From an uncultured Mucispirillum sp. (GTDB taxonomy: Bacteria > Chrysiogenota > Deferribacteres > Deferribacterales > Mucispirillaceae): a stretch of 34,115 nucleotides of DNA. The stretch lies in the NCBI GenBank assembly GCA_937890655.1, contig CALADT010000018.1:1-34115 (forward strand), read 5' to 3'. Of the stretch, positions 1-5,842 are shown in pieces; the first letter of the stretch is position 1, and every line of letters starts with the position of its first letter. The translations under genes were made by a program, and so were the position numbers. The notes below the pieces were generated by a model. It made no database searches. It saw only the letters and a program-made list of their open reading frames with translations, and was not told where the DNA came from.

Positions 1-485
1 TCCACCATACCAGCTTTTAATTCTTTAACTGCTTTAGCTACATCATTTGTAACTGTGCCTACTTTAGGGTTAGGCATAAGCCCGCGTGGACCCAACACTT
101 TACCAAGTTTACCCACCTTAGCCATCATGTCTGGAGTAGCCACAACTTTGTCAAATTCCATATAGCCACCCTCAACCTTAGTGACTAATTCATCACCGCC
201 GACAACTTCAGCGCCAGCAGCTTCAGCTTCCTTCGCTTTTTCGCCTTTAGCAAATACTGCTACACGAACAGTTTTACCTGTTCCGTTAGGGAGAACAACA
301 GCGCCTCTAACCATTTGGTCAGAATGACGTGGGTCAACACCTAATTTAACTGCAGCATCTACACTTTCGTCGAACTTGGCAAAGGCTGCCTTTTGAGACA
401 GTGCAATAGCTTCTTCAAGTCCGTATAATTTTGTACGGTCAACTAATTCGAAAGCTGTTGCGAACTTTTTACCTTTTCTGGACAT
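1..485 (-). CDS. rplA: 50S ribosomal protein L1, N-terminal part (runs off window)
   Basis: Ribosomal protein L1 binds 23S rRNA in the L1 stalk and, in well-studied bacteria, represses its own rplK-rplA mRNA. About 161 residues are visible from the ATG at 485; the C-terminal third lies beyond position 1. The reading begins MSRKGKKF and includes the family stretches LGVDPRHSDQMVRGAVVLPNGTG and GKVLGPRGLMPNPKVGTVT, which identify L1 without doubt. An AGGAG Shine-Dalgarno sequence lies just before the ATG. It follows rplK by 29 bases, the usual rplK-rplA order, so it is probably co-transcribed from the promoter ahead of rpmG. The gene is cut by the window edge and not by a mutation. Confidence 0.97.
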   Translation of the reverse strand, partial: MSRKGKKFATAFELVDRTKLYGLEEAIALSQKAAFAKFDESVDAAVKLGVDPRHSDQMVRGAVVLPNGTGKTVRVAVFAKGEKAKEAEAAGAEVVGGDELVTKVEGGYMEFDKVVATPDMMAKVGKLGKVLGPRGLMPNPKVGTVTNDVAKAVKELKAGMV

Positions 486-514
486 TTCCGTGCTCCTCTT
501 GCCAGTTTTCTACA

Positions 515-940
515 TTAGCCTTCAATCTCATAACCCATACTTCTTGCAGAACCAGCAATAATTTTTATAGCTTGGTCCATATCTTTAGTATTGAGATCAG
601 GCATTTTAATTTCTGCAACGCGTTTTAAACTCTCTCTTGAGATAACGCCTAGTTTTACTTTACCAACATTACTAGAACCTTTCTGAACTTTCATTTCTTT
701 TTTAATAAGCTCAGTTGCAGGTGGCATTTTAGTAATAAAAGTAAAGCTTCTGTCTTCATATACTGTAATAATTACAGGAATAGAAGAATCACCTAAATTT
801 TGAGTCTGTGCATTAAATGCTTTACAGAACTCCATAATATTTACACCACGTTGACCTAGTGCAGGACCAACAGGAGGTGAAGGGTTTGCTTTACCAGCAG
901 CTATCAGCAGTTTTATCTGCCCTAGTACCTTTTTTGCCAT
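515..940 (-). CDS. rplK: 50S ribosomal protein L11
   Basis: L11 forms the GTPase-associated centre with 23S rRNA helices 43/44 and is needed for factor-dependent GTP hydrolysis and the stringent response. The 141 residues equal the normal family length. The N-terminal stretch KLLIAAGKANPSPPVGPALGQRGVNIMEF is the classical proline-rich L11 signature, and the C-terminal RNA-binding part ends GSARSMGYEIEG. It sits between nusG (about 60 bases upstream) and rplA, the conserved bacterial arrangement. Nothing unusual is seen in the protein. Confidence 0.98.
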   Translation of the reverse strand: MAKKVLGQIKLLIAAGKANPSPPVGPALGQRGVNIMEFCKAFNAQTQNLGDSSIPVIITVYEDRSFTFITKMPPATELIKKEMKVQKGSSNVGKVKLGVISRESLKRVAEIKMPDLNTKDMDQAIKIIAGSARSMGYEIEG

Positions 941-999
941 TTGGCACCTCTAAAATTATCGTCTTACTAAGACTAATTTATTCTTTTTATAATAACAGG

Positions 1000-1527
1000 T
1001 TATTTGTCTTTACGTTTAACCTGTAAATAATCAAGCTCTATTGGTGTTTGTCTACCAAAAATACTAACAATTACACGCACTTTTTCTTTTTCTGGTGTAA
1101 CTTCATCCACAACGCCATCAAAACCTTGAAATGGCCCATCAACTACTTCTACAATATCATTTTTAATATATGTAGCTGCAATCCTTGGTGCTTCTGATTT
1201 AACAAGGTCCATCATAGCAGTAACATCGTTTTCTGATATAGGAACAGGGTCTATACCACCAACAAAACCAGTTACTTTAGGCAGGCTTTTTACAACATGC
1301 CATAAGTTTTTATTCATTTCCATATTAACCAATATATATCCTGGAAATGTTTTCTTTTTACTAATTTTTCTTTTACCATTTTTAAGTTCTACAACATCTT
1401 CAGTAGGGATAAGCACTTCGCCTATTTCTTCTTGAAGCCCTTGTGTTTCCACTTTATTTTCAAGTAAGGTTTTAACGCTTTTTTCAAAACCTGAATATGT
1501 GTGAACTACATACCATTGCTTTGCCAT
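1000..1527 (-). CDS. nusG: Transcription termination/antitermination factor NusG
   Basis: NusG binds RNA polymerase through its N-terminal NGN domain and Rho or ribosomal S10 through its C-terminal KOW domain. The 175 residues start MAKQWYVVHTYSGFEKSVK, the typical NGN opening. TFPGYILVNM and the VTGFVGG segment follow. The KOW motif appears near residues 120-145 as NDIVEVVDGPFQGFDGVVDEV. Length matches the family with no inserted domain. It starts five bases after the secE stop, so the two are probably translated from the same message, followed by rplK and rplA. Confidence 0.98.
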   Translation of the reverse strand: MAKQWYVVHTYSGFEKSVKTLLENKVETQGLQEEIGEVLIPTEDVVELKNGKRKISKKKTFPGYILVNMEMNKNLWHVVKSLPKVTGFVGGIDPVPISENDVTAMMDLVKSEAPRIAATYIKNDIVEVVDGPFQGFDGVVDEVTPEKEKVRVIVSIFGRQTPIELDYLQVKRKDK

Positions 1528-1531
1528 AAAA

Positions 1532-1732
1532 TTAACCTATAATTTTTTGTGTTAGTTTTGATAGTATAATATCTACCACACCTAAATATGCAGTAATTAA
1601 ACCAACAACTACAAGCACTACAATAGAAGTAGTTATAGTAGCCTGTTTTGTAGGCCAATTAACTTTTTTTAATTCTTCTTTGACCTGATTGTAAAATAAA
1701 ACTGGTTTAAAACTTTTCACAATTTGCCTCAT
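1532..1732 (-). CDS. secE: Preprotein translocase subunit SecE
   Basis: SecE clamps the SecY channel of the inner-membrane translocase. This is the short single-span form: about 66 residues, with the conserved cytosolic amphipathic helix VKEELKKVNWPTKQ followed by one membrane span (IVVLVVVGLITAYLGVV). The open frame extends upstream to a TTG at 1753, but that codon lies inside tRNA-Trp and cannot be the natural start. The ATG at 1732 is chosen. A GTG at 1720 is a serious alternative, because GAGG lies seven bases before it and little resembling a Shine-Dalgarno precedes the ATG. It lies between tRNA-Trp and nusG, the common bacterial order. Confidence 0.93.
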   Translation of the reverse strand: MRQIVKSFKPVLFYNQVKEELKKVNWPTKQATITTSIVVLVVVGLITAYLGVVDIILSKLTQKIIG

Positions 1733-1742
1733 TTTAAGTTGA

Positions 1743-1818
1743 TGGCAGACCAAGAGGGATTTGAACCCCCAACCCCCGGTTTTGGAGACCGGTGCTCTGC
1801 CAATTGAGCTATTGGTCT
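1743..1818 (-). tRNA. tRNA-Trp (anticodon CCA)
   Basis: A full cloverleaf reads on the minus strand: acceptor AGACCAA paired with TTGGTCT, D-arm AGCTCAATTGG, anticodon stem-loop CGGTCTCCAAAACCG with CCA at the anticodon, T-loop GTTCAAATCC, discriminator G and a genomically encoded CCA end. It lies directly ahead of secE, with only ten bases between its 3' end and the secE ATG, so tRNA processing probably generates the 5' end of the secE message. Confidence 0.97.
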
Positions 1819-1948
1819 ATTTATTCTCCAGCAACTAGAGTATATTTAACTTGTGCTTTTTGCACATACCTTAGTTATATAAAAATATATACTAAGCCTA
1901 AACCCGAACTACAAACTAAAAAAACTAGTTATAGTTATATACTACTGC

Positions 1949-2098
1949 TTATTTTGTTTCTTTATGCAGAGTATGTTTTTTGTCAAACTTGCAGTATTTT
2001 TTAATTTCAAGTTTGCCAGTCATAGTTTTCTTATTTTTAGTAGTAGTGTAATTACGACGCTTACATTCGCTGCAAGCAAGAATGACAATTTCTCTCAT
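1949..2098 (-). CDS. rpmG: 50S ribosomal protein L33
   Basis: L33 is a small zinc-ribbon protein of the large subunit near the E site. The chosen ATG at 2098 gives 49 residues, the family length, starting MREIVILACSECK. The frame is open further upstream to a GTG at 2131, but the added residues have no family counterpart. An AGAAGG Shine-Dalgarno lies before the chosen ATG. Three of the four zinc-ribbon cysteines are present (C9, C12, C36); the fourth position is D39 in YCKFDKKHT, where the zinc-binding form has a cysteine. It is the first gene after the promoter at 2179-2207 and precedes tRNA-Trp and secE. Confidence 0.95.
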   Translation of the reverse strand: MREIVILACSECKRRNYTTTKNKKTMTGKLEIKKYCKFDKKHTLHKETK

Positions 2099-2172
2099 TG
2101 AACCAAACCTTCTATTTATTAGCGCCGTCACACCTTCTAGGCTCCCGGCTCCCGCCCGATTTGGAGCGGTAA
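2099..2172 (-). other. GC-rich 5' leader of the rpmG-secE-nusG-rplKA message
   Basis: Between the predicted promoter and the rpmG ATG lies a leader that is much richer in G and C than the surrounding DNA. In the plus orientation it has a tandem GGCTCCC repeat. On the transcript, GCUCC near the 5' end can pair with either GGAGC copy. CCAAAUC can instead pair with GGUUUGG, which directly follows the AAGG of the rpmG Shine-Dalgarno. This suggests a structured leader that could limit ribosome access. The pairings are read by eye; function is inference. Confidence 0.4.
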
Positions 2173-2178
2173 GTTACA

Positions 2179-2207
2179 TTTATACACCTACATTTTTTAA
2201 AATGCAA
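2179..2207 (-). promoter_or_regulatory. Sigma70-type promoter for rpmG-trpT-secE-nusG-rplKA
   Basis: On the minus strand a -35 box TTGCAT (2202-2207) is followed by a 17-base spacer and the -10 box TATAAA (2179-2184). Transcription would start near 2172, about 75 bases before rpmG. This gives the ribosomal cluster its own promoter, separate from the tRNA promoters near 3600-3708. Confidence 0.6.
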
Positions 2208-3163
2208 GTGTTTTTTTTATTTTTTTTAAATATTTATTTTTTATAACATAATTTCTACATAAATTACTAAAAAAATAATATTGCTACTTAAACCATTATT
2301 TAAGTTTTAAGAATATATCAGCTATTTTCTTTTTTTACAATATAAAATTTATAAACTTTATTATATATTTTTATTATATAAAAGCTAGTTATTTATTTTT
2401 TTGCTTTCCTATATATTATTTTTTATAAAATATATAAAACTTATAACCCACTAATATATATTTTAGATACCTCCTATTATCATATATCCTTAATATTTAA
2501 AATCATACAAATAATTTAAATGATTAGCAATTATATTAAGTTAGCCATTTGTTACAATCTGTTTTGTATACACCCTATATTTTAAAAATATATACCGTAT
2601 GCTTATAAGTGCTTTATAACTAAAACATTAAAGTAACTTTTTTGTATTATTTTAAAAGCAATTTAATAAATTAGAAAATATATCATTTTTATAACTTCTT
2701 TTTAAGACTATATTTCATTATTTTAATCATATATATATCATATGCTTATAAATTCATAATAGCTATTTTTTAATATAAATTTTTCTATATAATCATAATA
2801 GTATATTTAATTTTTTTATGATAAATAAGATTTATAAATACTTATAAACCATTTTATTGTAATATATATCTTCATGATAGTTTATAATACAAGCTAATTT
2901 GAAAATATAAGCTATATTAATGTGTCTATATACCATTATTCTTAACTATTTTTATTTTATATCAATTTAATTTATTTATAATCAATAATGATTTATACAA
3001 TATTTTCTAACCCTTAAAATTAAATAATCAAATATAAAAACCGTAATAACTAATATACTAGTTTTATAAGTTACTATATATTTTACATAAAATATATTAT
3101 CATATACACTGAACATTTTTCCTTATTTCAATTTGATGTATTATAGTAAACTAGTAATTTAAA
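2208..3163. other. AT-rich spacer of about 950 bp, no gene seen
   Basis: This stretch lies between tRNA-Thr(GGT) and the rpmG promoter and has frequent stops in all frames. I see no RNA gene, regular repeat array or insertion-sequence end in it. In many bacteria the tuf gene stands at this point of the order tRNA-Thr-Tyr-Gly-Thr / tuf / tRNA-Trp / secE. Here no trace of EF-Tu coding sequence is visible. Confidence 0.6.
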
Positions 3164-3237
3164 AGCCCGAACCCGGAATTGAACCGGGGACCTCGTCCTT
3201 ACCAAGGACGTGCTCTAACCGACTGAGCCATTCGGGC
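3164..3237 (-). tRNA. tRNA-Thr (anticodon GGT)
   Basis: Minus-strand cloverleaf: acceptor GCCCGAA paired with TTCGGGC, D-arm GGCTCAGTCGGTTAGAGC, anticodon stem CGTCC/GGACG with loop TTGGTAA (anticodon GGT), T-arm CCCGGTTCAATTCCGGG. The 3' CCA is not encoded. It is the last gene of the four-tRNA cluster. Confidence 0.96.
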
Positions 3238-3299
3238 AGTTCATTCCATATTATTTTATTGAAATATTTTAGATTGTAATATGTTTAAATAGAAAATTA

Positions 3300-3373
3300 A
3301 GCGGGCGACGGGATTCGAACCCGCGACCCTCAGCTTGGAAGGCTGATGCTCTAGCCAACTGAGCTACACCCGC
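3300..3373 (-). tRNA. tRNA-Gly (anticodon TCC)
   Basis: Minus-strand cloverleaf: acceptor GCGGGTG paired with CGCCCGC, D-arm TAGCTCAGTTGGCTAGAGC, anticodon stem TCAGC/GCTGA with loop CTTCCAA (anticodon TCC), T-arm CGGGTTCGAATCCCG. CCA is not encoded. Confidence 0.96.
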
Positions 3374-3383
3374 AAAATAAAGA

Positions 3384-3468
3384 TGGTGGGGAGAGGAGGA
3401 TTCGAACCTCCGAAGGAAATTCCAGCGGGTTTACAGCCCGCCCCCTTTGGCCACTCGGGTATCTCCCC
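3384..3468 (-). tRNA. tRNA-Tyr (anticodon GTA)
   Basis: Minus-strand class II tRNA with a long variable arm, 85 bases including an encoded CCA. Acceptor GGGGAGA pairs with TCTCCCC. The anticodon stem GCGGG/CCCGC encloses loop CTGTAAA (anticodon GTA). The variable arm, an extra stem around GGAATTTCC, and the T-arm GGAGGTTCGAATCCTCC follow. It lies ten bases from tRNA-Gly. Confidence 0.95.
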
Positions 3469-3479
3469 TTAAAAAATCA

Positions 3480-3499
3480 CCGCCTGTAATACAGGCGGA
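3480..3499 (-). terminator. Hairpin between tRNA-Tyr and tRNA-Thr(TGT)
   Basis: The perfect inverted repeat CCGCCTG-TAATA-CAGGCGG lies in the 43 bases between two co-oriented tRNAs. On the minus strand it is followed by TGATTTTTT, so it resembles a weak or partial intrinsic terminator inside the tRNA operon. It could also be a processing hairpin. The role is unproven. Confidence 0.45.
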
Positions 3500-3511
3500 T
3501 AATCTATTAAG

Positions 3512-3584
3512 AGCTGGTGATAGGAATTGAACCCACAACCTGCTGATTACAAGTCAGCTGCTCTACCTATTGAGCTACACCAGC
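3512..3584 (-). tRNA. tRNA-Thr (anticodon TGT)
   Basis: Minus-strand cloverleaf: acceptor GCTGGTG paired with CACCAGC, D-arm TAGCTCAATAGGTAGAGC, anticodon stem GCTGA/TCAGC with loop CTTGTAA (anticodon TGT), T-arm TGTGGGTTCAATTCCTA. CCA is not encoded. First gene of the Thr-Tyr-Gly-Thr cluster, about 25 bases from the proximal promoter. Confidence 0.96.
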
Positions 3585-3608
3585 ATTCGCTTTACTAAGC
3601 GGAAATAG

Positions 3609-3637
3609 TATATACAATATATTTAAGTGATTGTCAA
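3609..3637 (-). promoter_or_regulatory. Proximal sigma70 promoter of the tRNA cluster
   Basis: A consensus -35 TTGACA (3632-3637) and -10 TATATA (3609-3614) are separated by 17 bases on the minus strand. The predicted start lies just ahead of tRNA-Thr(TGT). Confidence 0.75.
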
Positions 3638-3679
3638 GAACTTTTTTAAAAATTATTTTAAATACTCTTGACGTTTATA

Positions 3680-3708
3680 TATCTACATAATTTTAACTAA
3701 TTTGTCAA
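3680..3708 (-). promoter_or_regulatory. Distal sigma70 promoter of the tRNA cluster
   Basis: A second consensus TTGACA (3703-3708) is followed after 17 bases by TAGATA (3680-3685) on the minus strand. It lies about 70 bases upstream of the first, giving tandem promoters as is common for stable RNA operons. Confidence 0.6.
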
Positions 3709-3783
3709 TATATTTTTTTATTTTTTTTGTGTTTTTTTATTTATAAATTCATTGATATATTTATTTTTTTTTGCTAGACTTAA

Positions 3784-3800
3784 TCATTACATTGTAATGA
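3784..3800. promoter_or_regulatory. Perfect palindrome over the ribosome binding site of the 71-aa gene
   Basis: TCATTACA-T-TGTAATGA is an 8+1+8 perfect inverted repeat whose right end runs into the GAGG Shine-Dalgarno of the gene at 3810. The size and symmetry fit a dimeric repressor operator, though no regulator is known here. Confidence 0.4.
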
Positions 3801-3809
3801 GGTAGAATT

Positions 3810-4025
3810 ATGTTTTCATTATTTAATTACTTACTAGCTAGTTTTATCCCTAATTTTTCCATGCAAATTTCTCCAGCTTATGATGCAGCCAGCCAGCATT
3901 TATCTTCTAAAGGTATAAAAGCTGAAGATATATTTGTTTTTATAGTATTTGGTGTTATTGCACTTGTATTTCTTATATTTTTAGTGTTTGTATATTTTAG
4001 AGAACGTAATAAACCTAGATATTAA
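3810..4025 (+). CDS. Small single-span membrane protein, unknown
   Basis: I do not recognise this 71-residue protein. It has a hydrophobic N-terminus (residues 1-18), a short polar middle (about 19-41) and one strong membrane span at about 42-64 (IFVFIVFGVIALVFLIFLVFVYF), ending in the basic tail RERNKPRY. The basic end suggests an N-out, C-in topology. GAGG lies seven bases before the ATG, and a perfect 17-base palindrome overlaps it. It stands alone on the plus strand between the divergent tRNA operon and another unknown gene. Small anchored proteins of this kind are often accessory subunits or stress peptides, but nothing here allows a function. Confidence 0.65.
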   Translation: MFSLFNYLLASFIPNFSMQISPAYDAASQHLSSKGIKAEDIFVFIVFGVIALVFLIFLVFVYFRERNKPRY

Positions 4026-4123
4026 TATTATTTATTAAGTAACCGTATATAGTTAGTACTACTACCTTTATCTATAATTATATTTAAATATTCTTGTTAT
4101 AATAATATATTTACTACTTTATT

Positions 4124-4151
4124 AAGTATTTTAATACTTTTCCGATATAAT
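4124..4151 (+). promoter_or_regulatory. Possible promoter and operator for the 306-aa gene
   Basis: A perfect -10 box TATAAT lies at 4146-4151, 22 bases before the ATG at 4174. No good -35 box is seen. Its place is taken by the inverted repeat AAGTATT-TT-AATACTT (4124-4139), which could be an activator or repressor site. The very short leader still leaves room for the GGAGA Shine-Dalgarno. Confidence 0.35.
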
Positions 4152-4173
4152 AAAAAAAGTATGGAGAGTAGTT

Positions 4174-5094
4174 ATGGAATTTAATGAAATTAATAAAAAT
4201 GTATCTAATACCACAATGAATAACCCTACGGCTAATAGTGATAAAATTGATAATAAAAACAAAATACAGGAAATAAAGAGCGATTTACATAAACCTGAGT
4301 TAAAAGGCAATACAGATAGTCGCCTTAATACTCCTAATATAGATAAAACTGATATATCTAACACTGCAACAAAACGTGCTAAAGAAAAAGCATTTGCAGA
4401 AAGCGGCAATGCAGATAGCCAAAACAGTTCTGCTATTAATAGCACATATATGTCCCAGATTATAAAAAAAGGTAAAGAAATAGAAAAACCTAGTAATGTA
4501 AATATGGATGATGTATCTTGGGGTCTTTTAGTTCAATTAGGAGAAAAAATTGGCTTAACAAAAGCTGATAAGTTAGCAAAATTAACTGTAAAAGATGTGG
4601 AAGCATATTTCTACAATAAACATGTTATAGAACGTGGGAAAGAATTAACAAAAGAAGCCCTTACTGCTAATGAATATGCTGCTTTAAAAGGCAATAAAAT
4701 GGATAATAAAGCATATTGGGATATGGTATTTGAAGCAAAAGCAAATAATAAACAATATACTATTCCCGCTATTAGCCAATGTGATACAGGTTTAAGCCTT
4801 GCACCACAAGAATTTTTCTCTCATAATAGTTCATCTATTACAAAACTTTCTGCCTCATCATTACATAATATACTTATGGCGGAAGAAAACTCTGATGTGG
4901 CACAATTTCAATATGCTATTAAATCATTAACATATGCTAAAAAAGACCAAACACTTGAGCAGATACAAAATGATATGATAAAATCATATGAAGCTATGCA
5001 GGAATACAGTTTAAAATTACCATCATCTTATGAACAAATAGGAATAATTAAATATACAATTAAAAATGGCAATTTAACTACATATAAAGTATAA
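4174..5094 (+). CDS. Hypothetical protein with disordered Asn/Lys/Ser-rich N-terminus
   Basis: I do not recognise this 306-residue protein. Residues 1-95 are low-complexity and rich in Asn, Lys, Ser and Asp, so probably disordered. From about 100 on the sequence looks folded and mostly helical (DDVSWGLLVQLGEKIGLTKADKLAKLTVKDVEAYF, then LTANEYAALKG and KAYWDMVFEAKAN). No signal peptide, membrane span or metal-binding motif is visible, which points to a cytosolic protein or one exported by a non-Sec route. GGAGA precedes the ATG at suitable distance. It converges with the RND operon across a 750-bp AT-rich gap. Its lineage distribution would be the first thing to learn. Confidence 0.8.
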   Translation: MEFNEINKNVSNTTMNNPTANSDKIDNKNKIQEIKSDLHKPELKGNTDSRLNTPNIDKTDISNTATKRAKEKAFAESGNADSQNSSAINSTYMSQIIKKGKEIEKPSNVNMDDVSWGLLVQLGEKIGLTKADKLAKLTVKDVEAYFYNKHVIERGKELTKEALTANEYAALKGNKMDNKAYWDMVFEAKANNKQYTIPAISQCDTGLSLAPQEFFSHNSSSITKLSASSLHNILMAEENSDVAQFQYAIKSLTYAKKDQTLEQIQNDMIKSYEAMQEYSLKLPSSYEQIGIIKYTIKNGNLTTYKV

Positions 5095-5797
5095 TAGTAG
5101 TATGTTTATATTATAAATAATGATTACTTTCATAATCCTATTTTAAAAATATGATAAATTATAATAGTAATTAATTTGCTTTAAAAATAGCAAAATAATT
5201 AATTTTATTTAAATACTTTATTTATAATAACATACTAGATTTTTTACGTTATAATAATATGTGATATACATAAAAAAACGATAAACTATTTTTGTTTGTT
5301 ACATACTTTATTAAAATACTATGCCTTATATAATATAAAATAGTAGCACTCTTATATATTTTTTTAACATAGTAGTAAATAAGTTGCTTTTAAAGATAGT
5401 TATAAAATCTGCTTATTAAATAAAATATACCCTATATTATACCACACATTAAACTAAAATAAGAAAATCATTACACACTAGCCTTTTTTAAAGTTGTAAT
5501 AATATATAAAAACCTATGAAAATAAGTGGTATAGTTAATTGATTATATAAAAATTAATATAATATACATAATATTAAAAACATTAGATATTGTAGATATA
5601 AAATAATATAGTAATAAAGCAGTTCTGATTATTAAATATTAAATGACATTTAATAAATCCTACATAATATTATATATTTAGATTATTTGATTAAACTTTA
5701 ATAATACATATTAGTTATTTATAATAGGGGTTCCATATAATTATTATTATATTTTTAAGACATATAATTTAAATTATTTTATTATAAAAGTTAGCCT
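5095..5797. other. AT-rich intergenic region, no gene seen
   Basis: About 700 bases between convergent genes, dense in stops. At 5168-5204 an imperfect hairpin (TAATTAATTTGCT against AGCAAAATAATTA with a bulge) followed by TTATTT may terminate the 306-aa gene; it is too AT-rich to be sure. No repeats, tRNA or insertion-sequence ends were seen. Confidence 0.5.
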
Positions 5798-5829
5798 ATA
5801 AAAAAGCTGTATTGAAAAACCAATACAGC
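5798..5829 (-). terminator. Intrinsic terminator of the RND efflux operon
   Basis: On the minus strand the 9-bp stem GCTGTATTG/CAATACAGC with a 6-base loop is followed by TTTTTT, 14 bases past the transporter stop codon. Confidence 0.85.
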
Positions 5830-5842
5830 CTTACATTATTTC

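Noticed and set aside
1733..1753. Upstream extension of secE to a TTG start
   Set aside because: The start lies inside the acceptor stem of tRNA-Trp and the extra residues do not belong to the SecE family.
1792..2004. Plus-strand open frame of 70 codons
   Set aside because: It covers tRNA-Trp and rpmG on the opposite strand, lacks a ribosome binding site and has no sensible protein composition.
2208..3163. CRISPR array or tandem repeats in the AT-rich gap
   Set aside because: Repeated short words such as TATATA are chance effects of composition; no spaced repeats of constant length were found.
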